Shown here one piece after another: positions 21,060-29,709 of a DNA stretch of 64,000 nt; the first letter of the stretch is position 1, and each line of letters opens with the position of its first letter. The DNA is from Burkholderiales bacterium. Its GTDB lineage: Bacteria > Pseudomonadota > Gammaproteobacteria > Burkholderiales > Burkholderiaceae_C. The DNA is taken from positions 62,001 through 126,000 of the forward strand of contig JAIOOS010000029.1 in NCBI GenBank assembly GCA_021414305.1, given 5' to 3'. A program made the position numbers and the translations under genes. Under the pieces are notes generated by a model. The model was not told the DNA's origin and ran no database searches. It saw only the letters and a list, made by a program, of their open reading frames with translations.

Positions 21060-22271
21060 ATGATGTATCAGGCGTACCAGACCCACAACGATCTGATGTG
21101 GCCCGTACGCACCTTGTCCAAGCTGTCGCTGCCCTTCCTCGAAGCCGAGGGGGCGGCGGCGCCGTCGGCGCACCGGCAGGCCGCCGCCGCCTGCCGGGTG
21201 CTGGAGCTGGCCGAGGTGACGCACCGCCGTCCGGCGTGGCAGATCGACGGCGTCGAAGTCGCCGGCCAGCGGGTTCCGGTCGTCGAGGAAGCGGTCCACG
21301 CCACGCCCTTCGCCACCCTGCTCCGCTTCCGCAAGGACGTCGCCGTCGCCCAGCCCAAGGTGCTGGTGGTCGCGCCGATGTCGGGCCACTTCGCCACCCT
21401 GCTGCGCGACACCGTCCGCACCCTGCTCATCGACCACGACGTGCACGTCACCGACTGGCACAACATCCGCGACGTGCCGATGGCCGACGGGCGCTTCGGC
21501 CTCGACGAGTACACCGAGCACATCGTCGACTTCCTGGCGGCGATGGGTCCGGGCGCGAGCCTCGTCGCCGTCTGCCAGCCCTGCGTTTCGGCGCTCGCCG
21601 CGGTGGCGCTGATGTCGGAAGACCAGCACCCGGCCACGCCGGTCAGCCTGACGCTCATGGCCGGGCCGATCGACTGCCGGATCAGCCCCACCGCGGTCAA
21701 TGTGCTGGCGACCTCGAAGCCGATCTCGTGGTTCGAGAAGCACCTGATCAGCAAGGTGCCGTGGCGTCACGGCGGCGCCGGGCGCCGGGTCTACCCGGGC
21801 TTCATGCAGCTTTCCGCCTTCATGAGCATGAACAAGGAGCGCCATGTCGACGCCTTCCGGGCCTACTACCAGAACCTCGTCGCCGACGAGCGCGAGAAAG
21901 CGGAAGTCACGCGGGCGTTCTACGCCGAGTACATGGCCGTCTCCGACCTCTCGGCCGACTTCTACCTCGAGACCGTCCGCCTGGTTTTCCAGGACCATGC
22001 CCTGCCGCTCGGCCAACTGAGCTACCGCGGCCGGCCTATCGACCTGAAGGCGATCCGCCGCACCGCCCTGCTCACGATCGAGGGCGAGAAGGACGACATC
22101 TGCGCCGTCGGCCAGACCCTGGCGGCGCACGACCTGTGCAGCGGCCTGCGACCCTACCTGCGCACGCACTACGTGCAGGCGGGCGTCGGCCACTACGGCG
22201 TGTTCAGCGGCAAGCGCTGGCAGAACCAGATCTACCCCGTGGTCCGGGGCGTGATCCACACCTCGCAGTGA
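21060..22271 (+). CDS. phaZ: Intracellular polyhydroxyalkanoate depolymerase
   Basis: Mobilises stored polyhydroxybutyrate granules in the cytoplasm. 403 residues with the PhaZ opening MMYQAYQTHNDLMWPVR. The catalytic elbow is VCQPCVSAL, with Cys as nucleophile as in Ralstonia PhaZ1. LMAGPIDCRISPTAVN follows, and the C-terminal GVGHYGVFSGKRWQNQIYP contains the catalytic His. Two adjacent ATGs (21060, 21063) are possible starts; no strong ribosome site is seen. Its presence implies that the organism stores PHB, which is usual in this order. Confidence 0.94.
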   Translation: MMYQAYQTHNDLMWPVRTLSKLSLPFLEAEGAAAPSAHRQAAAACRVLELAEVTHRRPAWQIDGVEVAGQRVPVVEEAVHATPFATLLRFRKDVAVAQPKVLVVAPMSGHFATLLRDTVRTLLIDHDVHVTDWHNIRDVPMADGRFGLDEYTEHIVDFLAAMGPGASLVAVCQPCVSALAAVALMSEDQHPATPVSLTLMAGPIDCRISPTAVNVLATSKPISWFEKHLISKVPWRHGGAGRRVYPGFMQLSAFMSMNKERHVDAFRAYYQNLVADEREKAEVTRAFYAEYMAVSDLSADFYLETVRLVFQDHALPLGQLSYRGRPIDLKAIRRTALLTIEGEKDDICAVGQTLAAHDLCSGLRPYLRTHYVQAGVGHYGVFSGKRWQNQIYPVVRGVIHTSQ

Positions 22272-22296
22272 GGTCGCGGGCGCGCGGCCCGCGACC
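22272..22296. terminator. GC hairpin between convergent phaZ and the RND permease gene
   Basis: GGTCGCGGGC (22272-22281) and GCCCGCGACC (22287-22296) form a perfect 10-bp stem with a 5-nt loop, filling the 27-nt gap between the two stop codons. There is no T-run on either side, so it may block 3' exonucleases or help Rho-independent pausing. Confidence 0.5.
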
Positions 22297-22298
22297 GG

Positions 22299-25200
22299 TC
22301 ACTCCTTCGAGGCGGGCATGAAGGCGCCGGTGCCGCCGCTCGCCAGCGAGGTCGGCGCCGCCTCCTCCTTCGCCGGCACGGTCTTGCGGTCGCGCACCAG
22401 GTAGGAATAGAGCACCGGCACGACCACCAGGGTCAGCAGGGTCGACGTGATCACGCCGCCGATGATCGCCCGGCCCATCGGTGCCTGGATCTCGCCGCCT
22501 TCGTTCAGCGCCAGCGCCAGCGGCAACATGCCGAAGACCATCGCCGCCGTGGTCATGATGATCGGCCGCATCCGCACCAAGCCTGCCTGGAGCAGCGCCT
22601 CGGGCACCGACAGGCCGGCCCGCCGGCCGTGGTTGGCGAAGTCGACCAGCAGGATCGCGTTCTTGGTCACCAGGCCCATCAGCATCACCAGGCCGATCAT
22701 CGAGAACAGGTTGATCGTCGAGCGGGTCGCGAGCAGCGCCAGCATCACGCCGATCAGGGCCAGCGGCAGCGAGGCCATGATCGCCAGCGGCTGCAGGAAG
22801 CTGCCGAACTGCGACGCGAGCACGATGTAGATGAAGATCACCGCGGCGCCGAGCGCCAGGACGACGCCCTGGAAGGCCTCGCCCTGCTCCTTGGTCTGGC
22901 CGCCGACATCGAAGCGGTAGCCGGGCGGCAGCTCCGTCGCCTTGACGATCTTCTGCACGTCGGCGCCGACGTCGCCGCTCGGCCGGCCCTGGGTGCCCGC
23001 GTAGATCGCCTGGCGGCGCTGCAGGTCCTGGCGCTTGATCACCACCGGGTTGACCACCGGCACGATGTCGGCGATGCGCGAGAGCGTGATCGGCGTTCCG
23101 TCCTTGGCGTAGGCGACCGGCAGGCCGTCGAGCTGGGAGACGTTCTCGCGCTCGCCCTGCGGCAGGCGCAGCTCGACGTCGACCTGCTCGCCGTCGGGCG
23201 AAGTCCACCAGGTGGCCACGTCGCCGTTGACGAAGCTGCGCAGGCTGGCGGCGAGCTGGGTGGTCGTGAGGCCGAGCTCGCGCACCGCGTCGGGCTTGAG
23301 GCGCACGGCATAGGCCGGGATGCCCGGCTTGACCGAGGTCGTCAGGTCGGCGATGCCCGGAATCTTGGCGACCTTGTCGCGCAGGCGCAGCACCTCGGTC
23401 TCGAGCACGTTCGGATCGGGGCCGAGCAGGGCCACGTAGATCGGCTGGTTGCCGAGGGTGACGTTGATGCCCGGAATCGGCTTCAGGGCGTCGCGCAGGG
23501 CGCCTTCGACCTTGCGCTGGCTGCGCTTTCTCTCGTGCGGCTTGGTCAGCTGGATGCTGAGCTGCGCCGAGTTGCGGCTGCCATTGCCGGTGTCGCCGAT
23601 GGTCGTCGAGACCATCCGGATCTCCGGGAAGGTGGCGACGATCTCCTCCACCTGGCGCAGCTTGTCGCTGCCGCGCTGCAGGCTGGTGCCGACCGGCAGC
23701 TCGACGTTCATCTGGATGTAGCTGTTGTCGCTTTCCGGGATGAACTCGGTGCCGACCAGCGGCGCCAGCAGGATCGCGCCGACGAAGCTGCCGATGCCGG
23801 CAAGCAGAACCAGGGCGCGCGGCGTCACGGTGGCGAAGCGGAACCGGCGCGGCGCGTTCCGGTCGCGCTGGCCGGCGGCGTCGAACGGCCGGCCCCAGGC
23901 GGGGATCGGCGGCACCAGCACGCGATAGTGCCGCCCGGAGAAGATCCAGCGGATTGCCCGCTCGTAGATCCCGTGCATCACGTCGAGGAAGCGGTCGGTC
24001 CCGCGCATCATGTGGCCGAGCACCGGCACCTTGAGGAGGCGATTGGTGGGCGGGTCGCGCCAGATGCTCGAGAGCATCGGGTCGAGCGTGAAGCTGACGA
24101 AGAGCGAGACCAGCACCGCCACCGCGACCGTGATGCCGAACGGGAAGAAGAACTTGCCGACGATGCCCTTCATGAAGGCGACCGGCACGAACACCGCGCA
24201 GATCGCGAACGTGGTCGCCATCACCGCCAGCCCGATCTCCTCGGTGCCGACCTGGGCCGCCTCGCGGTGGCCCTTGCCCATGTGCACGTGGCGGACGATG
24301 TTCTCCCGCACCACGATCGCATCGTCGATCAGCAAGCCGATGCAGAGCGACAGCGCCATCATCGTCATGAAGTTCAGCGTGAAGCCGAACAGGTAGACGG
24401 CGATGAACGACGAGATCACCGCGATCGGCAGCGTCAGGCCGGTGATCACCGTGCTGCGCCAGCTGTGCAGGAACAGGAACACGATTGCGATCGTCAGCAG
24501 CGCGCCTTCGATCAGGGTGTGCTTCACGCCGTCGAGCGAGCGCGCCACCCAGTCGCTGTCGGCGTACACCAGGCGCAGCTCGACGCCGGGCGGCAGGCCC
24601 TTCCTCAGCTCCTCGGCGGCGTCCTTGATCGCCTGCCCGGTCTCGACGATGTTCGCGTCCTGCTGCTTGTAGACCTGGAACGAGATCGCCGGCACGCCGT
24701 CGACGCGCGAGATCGAGTCGGGCTCGCGCTCGCGCTCGACCAGCGTGCCGAGGTCGGCGATGCGGACCACCATGCCGTTGCGGCTGGCGACGACGACGTC
24801 GGCGAAGGCCTTCGCGTCCCTCACCTTGCCTTCGACACGGATGGTGGCGTCTTCCTTGGTGCCGGTGAGCAGCCCGACCGGCATGTCGGAGTTGGCGCGC
24901 TGCAGGGCCAGCGACACGTCGCCGGGCGTGAGCTGGTAGGCGCGCAGGCGCTGCGGGTCGAGGTCGATGCGCACCTGGCGCACTGTCAGGCCGCCGACGT
25001 CGACCCGGGCCACGCCGGTCGAGCGCTCGAGGCGCTTCCTGACGATCTGGTCGGCGAGCAGCGACAGCTCGCGCGCGCTCCGGTCGTGGCCGAGGAGCGA
25101 GAGGTAGACCGTCGGCTGGGCGTTGTCGCCGTCGAAGCGCGAGACGTAGGGCTGCTTGGCGTCGCGCGGGAAGTTCGGCTGCACGCTCGCGACCTTGTCG

Positions 25201-25526
25201 CGCACGTCCTGCACGGCGCGGGTCATGTCGGCGGTGACCTGGAACTCGACCACCGTCTCGCTCCGCCCCTCGAGGCTGTTCGAGCGGATCATCTTGATGC
25301 CGGCGATGCCGTTCAGCGCCAGCTCGATCGGCCGCGTCAGCTCGCTCTCGGTCGCGTCGGGCGAGGCGCCCGGATAGGCGACGGCGACGAAGACGATCGG
25401 CGGCGTGATGTCGGGCAGCCGCTCGACCCGCAGCTGCATGTACGAGAACAGGCCGAGGACGCACAGCGCCGCCATCGCCATCGTGGCGAAGACGGGGTTG
25501 TTGATCGAGACGCGGGTGAACCACAT
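22299..25526 (-). CDS. RND-family efflux permease (HAE1/AcrB type)
   Basis: Proton-driven inner-membrane pump of a tripartite efflux system. 1075 residues with the opening MWFTRVSINNPVFATMAMAAL, two porter/docking regions and twelve predicted helices. TM4 keeps the proton-relay region CIGLLIDDAIVVRENIVRHV (DD pair). TM10-12 contains the second motif VMLMGLVTKNAILLVDFAN. A Pro/Arg-rich stretch before TM7 (about residues 535-570) is longer than in AcrB. The start is the ATG at 25526; upstream extension is Arg-rich shadow sequence. It lies 16 nt after its adaptor. No outer-membrane factor gene is adjacent, so a shared TolC-like protein is presumed. The substrate is unknown. Confidence 0.95.
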   Translation of the reverse strand: MWFTRVSINNPVFATMAMAALCVLGLFSYMQLRVERLPDITPPIVFVAVAYPGASPDATESELTRPIELALNGIAGIKMIRSNSLEGRSETVVEFQVTADMTRAVQDVRDKVASVQPNFPRDAKQPYVSRFDGDNAQPTVYLSLLGHDRSARELSLLADQIVRKRLERSTGVARVDVGGLTVRQVRIDLDPQRLRAYQLTPGDVSLALQRANSDMPVGLLTGTKEDATIRVEGKVRDAKAFADVVVASRNGMVVRIADLGTLVEREREPDSISRVDGVPAISFQVYKQQDANIVETGQAIKDAAEELRKGLPPGVELRLVYADSDWVARSLDGVKHTLIEGALLTIAIVFLFLHSWRSTVITGLTLPIAVISSFIAVYLFGFTLNFMTMMALSLCIGLLIDDAIVVRENIVRHVHMGKGHREAAQVGTEEIGLAVMATTFAICAVFVPVAFMKGIVGKFFFPFGITVAVAVLVSLFVSFTLDPMLSSIWRDPPTNRLLKVPVLGHMMRGTDRFLDVMHGIYERAIRWIFSGRHYRVLVPPIPAWGRPFDAAGQRDRNAPRRFRFATVTPRALVLLAGIGSFVGAILLAPLVGTEFIPESDNSYIQMNVELPVGTSLQRGSDKLRQVEEIVATFPEIRMVSTTIGDTGNGSRNSAQLSIQLTKPHERKRSQRKVEGALRDALKPIPGINVTLGNQPIYVALLGPDPNVLETEVLRLRDKVAKIPGIADLTTSVKPGIPAYAVRLKPDAVRELGLTTTQLAASLRSFVNGDVATWWTSPDGEQVDVELRLPQGERENVSQLDGLPVAYAKDGTPITLSRIADIVPVVNPVVIKRQDLQRRQAIYAGTQGRPSGDVGADVQKIVKATELPPGYRFDVGGQTKEQGEAFQGVVLALGAAVIFIYIVLASQFGSFLQPLAIMASLPLALIGVMLALLATRSTINLFSMIGLVMLMGLVTKNAILLVDFANHGRRAGLSVPEALLQAGLVRMRPIIMTTAAMVFGMLPLALALNEGGEIQAPMGRAIIGGVITSTLLTLVVVPVLYSYLVRDRKTVPAKEEAAPTSLASGGTGAFMPASKE

Positions 25527-25542
25527 GGCGGCGCTCCCCTGC

Positions 25543-26760
25543 TCAGGACTGCGGGGTCGAGGACGCCGGCGCGCTCGCCCGCGTCGCCGCCGAGGCGCTG
25601 GCCGCCGCACGCTGCGGCACGACCTTGGCCTGCGCGCCTTCCTTCAGGTTGTCGAAGCGGGCGGCGAGGATCTGGGTCTCGGGCGCCAGGCCCTTGCTCA
25701 CCTCGATCCGCCCGCCCGCCGGGTCCTTTCGGCCGGTGATGACGATGCGGCGGACGAGCGCGCCGTTCTCGATCGCCCACACGAAGTCCTGGCCCGACGC
25801 CTGGCCGACCGCGCCGGCGGGAATCGTCAGCCGCGACGCGTCGTCGGCAAGCTCGACCCGGGCCTGCGCGTACTGGCCGGCGCGATAACGCTCGCCCTTG
25901 TTGTCGAGCGACACCACGACGCCTATCGCCCGGGTGCCGGTCTCGGCGGCGGGCGAGATCCGGTCGATCCTGCCGGGCACCGACTCGCGCTGCCCCTCGA
26001 CCCGGACCTGCACCTCCTGGCCCGCCCGCAGCAGCGACACCTCGTGCGTGCCGACCGAGCCGGCGAGCTCGAGCGAGCCGAGATCGACGATGGTCACGAC
26101 CTGCTGCTCGGCGCTCACCTTCTCGCCCGGGACGACGTGGCGCTTGCCGACGATGCCCGAGATCGGCGCCGCGAGGCTGGCTTCCTTGACGCCGATGCGC
26201 GACACGGAGAGCTGCGCCTGCGCCGACTTGAGCTGGGCGCGGGCGGCGTCGAGCCGGGCCTGCGATGTCTGCAGCGCGGTCGAGGAAATGAAGTTCTGGC
26301 TCGCCAGCCCCACATTGGCGGTGTGCTGGCGCTCGGCCTCGAGCAGCGAGGCCTGCGCCGACTCGACCATCGCCGAGCGCTCGCTGACACGGGTCTGCAG
26401 GTCGGAGAGGTCGATCTCGCCGATCGACTGCCCGGCCTTGACCCGGCTGCCCTCGGCGACCGCGAGCGACAGGAGGGTGCCCGAGGCCTTGGCGCGGACG
26501 ACCGCGGTGCGCGGCGCGACCAGCGGGCCGGAGAACTCGATCACGACCGGCATCTTCGCCAGCACCGGACGGGCCACCTCGGCCGGGGTGAACTCGAGCG
26601 GCACGACCGCCTTTTCCTTGTCCTTGCCTGCGCCGCCCTGCGGAGCCGAGCCGTTGCCCGGGCGCGGCACCAGCGCGAGCGCCAGCGCGATCACGACCAG
26701 CCCGAGCAGGGCCCCTCCGACCCAGATCCCCCGGCGTGTGTACTTGGACGAAATTTTCAT
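25543..26760 (-). CDS. RND efflux periplasmic adaptor (membrane fusion protein)
   Basis: Links the RND permease to an outer-membrane channel. 405 residues: an N-terminal membrane anchor (about 10-31, GIWVGGALLGLVVIALALAL), a lipoyl-like half-motif, an alpha-helical hairpin (about 130-200, LQTRVSERSAMVESAQASLLEAERQ split by ISSTALQ), the second lipoyl half (APISGIVGKRHVVPGEKVS), then beta-barrel and membrane-proximal domains. The low-complexity Ala/Ser tail is unusual but not unique. The ATG at 26760 begins at the anchor. First gene of the pair; no regulator is adjacent. Confidence 0.94.
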   Translation of the reverse strand: MKISSKYTRRGIWVGGALLGLVVIALALALVPRPGNGSAPQGGAGKDKEKAVVPLEFTPAEVARPVLAKMPVVIEFSGPLVAPRTAVVRAKASGTLLSLAVAEGSRVKAGQSIGEIDLSDLQTRVSERSAMVESAQASLLEAERQHTANVGLASQNFISSTALQTSQARLDAARAQLKSAQAQLSVSRIGVKEASLAAPISGIVGKRHVVPGEKVSAEQQVVTIVDLGSLELAGSVGTHEVSLLRAGQEVQVRVEGQRESVPGRIDRISPAAETGTRAIGVVVSLDNKGERYRAGQYAQARVELADDASRLTIPAGAVGQASGQDFVWAIENGALVRRIVITGRKDPAGGRIEVSKGLAPETQILAARFDNLKEGAQAKVVPQRAAASASAATRASAPASSTPQS

Positions 26761-26884
26761 GGCCGGGAGTGTAGGACTGGAGGCCGTCGGCACCGTGTCG
26801 CGTGCGACCAACTGCGGATTCCCGGGGTTCGGCCGCAGGCCGGCGTGACAAAGCGCTGGCTGCCCGGACGAGCAATACGACTGA

Positions 26885-28075
26885 TCAGCTCCGGTTCCGG
26901 TCCAGCACGAGGGCGCGCCAGCAGCTGAGCACGGCGAGCAGCGAGACCGCGCTGGCGGCCCAGAACACCGCCGGGAATCCGAAGCGCTCGCTCAGCGCCC
27001 CGCCGGCGACGCCGCCAAGAACGCCGGATGCACCGTAACCCAGCACCGTATAAAGCGCCTGGCCCCGGCTGCGCAGACGGCCCGGAAAGTGGCGCGAGAG
27101 CACGGCGACGCACGACGAGTGCTGGGCAGCGAAGGTCAGGGCGTGCAGCAGTTGGGCGAAGACCAGGACCGCCACGTCGCTGGCGAAGGCGGCGATTGCG
27201 GCGAAGCGCAGCGCCGACACTCCGGCGGCCAGCGCCAACCAGCCGTGCACGGGCAGCCGGTTGACCCAGCGGCCCTGGAAGGCGAACCATGCCACCTCGA
27301 CCGCCACGCCCACCGACCAGAGCAGGCCGATCGCCCCCTTGCCGTAGCCGAGCGAAGCCAGGTAGAGCGAATAGAAGGCATACAGGCTGGTGTGCGCCAG
27401 CACGGTGAAAAAGGTGCCGGTGAAGAACCAGGCGACGACCGGCTCGCGCAGGACGGCCAGCGCGCCCTTCACTACCCGCTCGGCCTGCGCCGGATCGTTC
27501 GGTGGCGGCAGCTGGAAGGCAGCCAGGAGCAGGAGCGCCAGCACGCCGCTGCAGAGCAGAGGAAAGCGTTCGACACCGGCCGACTCGAGGACGAACCCGC
27601 TCACGGTCCCGACAACGACGAAGCCGACCGAGCCCCAGAGCCGGACCCGACCGTAGCGGGCGATGTCGACCTGCCCCTGGTGGCTGACATGGTGCGCGAG
27701 CACCGCCTCGCTGATCGGCACCACCCCCGCCGTGCACAGCATCAGGGTGACGCAGACGGCGGCGATCCAGGCGTAGTCGCGGAACAGGAAGAAGCCGAAC
27801 GACGAGAACAGCGCGCCGCCGATGGCCAGACGAAGGAGCGGCTCACGCCGGCCCGAGTGGTCCGCCGACCAGCCCCAGGCGTAGGGCGCGAGCACCCGGG
27901 TCGCGCTCTGCATCGAGGTCAGCGCGCCGATGGCGAAGGTGCTGTAGCCCAGGCTCTGGAACCAGAGCGGCGCGTACGGACTGAACAGGCCGATGAAGCC
28001 GAAGTAGCAGAGGGAGATCGCGGCGAAGGGCAGCACACCGGCACGCGGTGCGGGGCTCCGGACGTCGACGCTCAA
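26885..28075 (-). CDS. MFS transporter, HcaT/PPP-like
   Basis: 396-residue twelve-helix major facilitator. The N-terminal half opens with LPFAAISLCYFGFIGLFSPYAPLW, and the loop 2-3 signature appears as GWSADHSGRREPLL. The overall style matches the 3-phenylpropionate transporter (HcaT)/nucleoside-like group of MFS, but the substrate cannot be told. The start is taken as TTG at 28075, overlapping the aroC stop (TTGA) with no ATG nearby, so it looks translationally coupled. aroC followed by this MFS gene also occurs in other Burkholderiales. Confidence 0.87.
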   Translation of the reverse strand: MSVDVRSPAPRAGVLPFAAISLCYFGFIGLFSPYAPLWFQSLGYSTFAIGALTSMQSATRVLAPYAWGWSADHSGRREPLLRLAIGGALFSSFGFFLFRDYAWIAAVCVTLMLCTAGVVPISEAVLAHHVSHQGQVDIARYGRVRLWGSVGFVVVGTVSGFVLESAGVERFPLLCSGVLALLLLAAFQLPPPNDPAQAERVVKGALAVLREPVVAWFFTGTFFTVLAHTSLYAFYSLYLASLGYGKGAIGLLWSVGVAVEVAWFAFQGRWVNRLPVHGWLALAAGVSALRFAAIAAFASDVAVLVFAQLLHALTFAAQHSSCVAVLSRHFPGRLRSRGQALYTVLGYGASGVLGGVAGGALSERFGFPAVFWAASAVSLLAVLSCWRALVLDRNRS

Positions 28076-29172
28076 GGCGCGCGCGCGGGAATCGGCGGGG
28101 TGGCGACGCGGACGTCGCCGCACTGCGCCCGCTGCAGCAGCACGTGGTCCATGACCACCAGCGCCAGCAGCGCCTCGGCGATCGGTGCCGCGCGGATGCC
28201 GACGCAGGGGTCGTGCCGGCCGTGCGTCTCGACGACCGTCGCCTCGCCGGCGAGGTCGATAGAGCGGCGCGGGCTGCGGATCGAGCTGGTCGGCTTGATG
28301 GCGATCGAGACGAGCAGGTCCTGCCCGGTCGAGATGCCGCCGAGCACGCCGCCGGCGTTGTTGCTCAGGAAGCCCTCGGGCGTGAGCTCGTCGCCGTGCG
28401 TCTTGCCGCGTTGCGCGACCGAGGCGAAGCCGGCACCGATCTCCACGCCCTTGACCGCGTTCAGGCCCATCATGGCGAAGGCGATGTCGGCGTCGAGCTT
28501 GTCGTAGAGCGGGTCGCCCAGGCCGACCGGCACGCCGCGAGCGGCGACGTCGACGCGAGCGCCGCAGCTGTCGCCGTCTTTGCGGAGCTGGTCGACGTAG
28601 GCCTCGATCCGGGCGATGTCGCTGGCGTTGGCGGCGAAGAAGGGGTTGCTTTCGATGTGCTCCAGACCCTCGAAGGGCACGACGATCTCGCCGATCTGGC
28701 TGAGGTGTCCGACGAAGCTCGTGCCGTGCCGCAGCTTCAGCCACTTCTTCGCGATCGCCGCGGCGGCGACGGTGGGCGCGGTCAGGCGGGCCGAGGCGCG
28801 ACCGCCGCCGCGCGGATCGCGCAGGCCGTACTTGTGCAGGTAGGTGTAGTCGGCGTGACCGGGGCGGAAGGTGTCGAGCAGGTTCGCGTAGTCCTTGCTG
28901 CGCTGGTCGGTGTTGCGGATCAGGAGGCCGATCGGCGTGCCCGTGGTCCGCCCTTCGAACACGCCGGACAGGATCTCGACCCTGTCTTCCTCCTGGCGTT
29001 GGGTGACATGGCGCGAGGTGCCGGGGCGGCGCCGGTCGAGGTCGGGCTGGATATCGGCGGCCGAGAGCTCGAGGCCGGGCGGGCAGCCGTCGACGACGCA
29101 ACCGATCGCCGGGCCGTGACTCTCGCCGAAATTCGTGACGCGGAACAGCGTGCCGAGGGTGCTTCCGGCCAT
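28072..29172 (-). CDS. aroC: Chorismate synthase
   Basis: Last step of the shikimate pathway: EPSP to chorismate, needing reduced FMN. 366 residues. The three family signatures are visible: GESHGPAIGCVVDGCPPG near the N-terminus, the central YANLLDTFRPGHADYTY and GGGRASARLTAP stretches, and SNNAGGVLGGISTGQ toward the end. The ATG at 29172 is chosen over a TTG one codon earlier. It begins 3 nt from the end of the CBS gene and runs into the MFS gene, forming a tight three-gene unit. Confidence 0.97.
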   Translation of the reverse strand: MAGSTLGTLFRVTNFGESHGPAIGCVVDGCPPGLELSAADIQPDLDRRRPGTSRHVTQRQEEDRVEILSGVFEGRTTGTPIGLLIRNTDQRSKDYANLLDTFRPGHADYTYLHKYGLRDPRGGGRASARLTAPTVAAAAIAKKWLKLRHGTSFVGHLSQIGEIVVPFEGLEHIESNPFFAANASDIARIEAYVDQLRKDGDSCGARVDVAARGVPVGLGDPLYDKLDADIAFAMMGLNAVKGVEIGAGFASVAQRGKTHGDELTPEGFLSNNAGGVLGGISTGQDLLVSIAIKPTSSIRSPRRSIDLAGEATVVETHGRHDPCVGIRAAPIAEALLALVVMDHVLLQRAQCGDVRVATPPIPARAP

Positions 29173-29175
29173 CAA

Positions 29176-29649
29176 TCAGTTCGGCTTTTGCGAAGACGGC
29201 AGCTCGTCGCGACTCTCGACCGGCCAGTCGCGGATGTAGGCCTTGAGCATGCGGTTCTCGAAGTCCTGGCTGTCGACCACGGCGCGGGCGACGTCGTAGA
29301 ACGAGATCACGCCCATCAGCGTGCGGTCGCTCACCACCGGCGTGTAGCGCGCATGCCGGCCGAGCATGATGCGACGCACCTCGTCGAGGTCGGTTTCCGG
29401 CGTGCAGGTGAGCGGGTGGTCGTCCATGACGGCCTGCACCCGCGTCGTGCCGAGCGTTCCGCCGTTCTTGACGATCGCCTGGATGACCTCGCGGAAGGTG
29501 AGCATGCCGACGAGCTCGCCGTGGTCCATGACGACCAGCGAGCCGATGTCGTGCTGCGACATGACGTCGAGCGCCGCGCTCAGGGATTCGCCAGGCGAAA
29601 CGGTGAAAAGCGTTCCGCCCTTGACGCGCAGGATGTCGCTGACCTTCAT
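29176..29649 (-). CDS. Tandem CBS-domain protein
   Basis: 157 residues made almost entirely of two CBS domains (about 10-65 and 75-135), a module that binds adenosyl ligands such as AMP, ATP or NAD. Motifs: LFTVSPGESLSAALDVMSQHDIGSLVVMD and TPETDLDEVRRIMLGRHARYTPVV. There is no fused enzyme domain. It is the first gene before aroC, 3 nt apart. The role is unknown; energy sensing is inferred from the fold. The ATG at 29649 was chosen. Confidence 0.9.
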   Translation of the reverse strand: MKVSDILRVKGGTLFTVSPGESLSAALDVMSQHDIGSLVVMDHGELVGMLTFREVIQAIVKNGGTLGTTRVQAVMDDHPLTCTPETDLDEVRRIMLGRHARYTPVVSDRTLMGVISFYDVARAVVDSQDFENRMLKAYIRDWPVESRDELPSSQKPN

Positions 29650-29709
29650 GGCTGTCTCCGGTCTGTTTGCGACCCAATATAGCCCACAATCGTCCGCAAA
29701 AGGATACCC

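Noticed and set aside
29176..29649. Possible longer protein extending the CBS gene upstream
   Set aside because: The upstream extension is Arg-rich shadow of metY; the ATG at 29649 starts right at the CBS fold.
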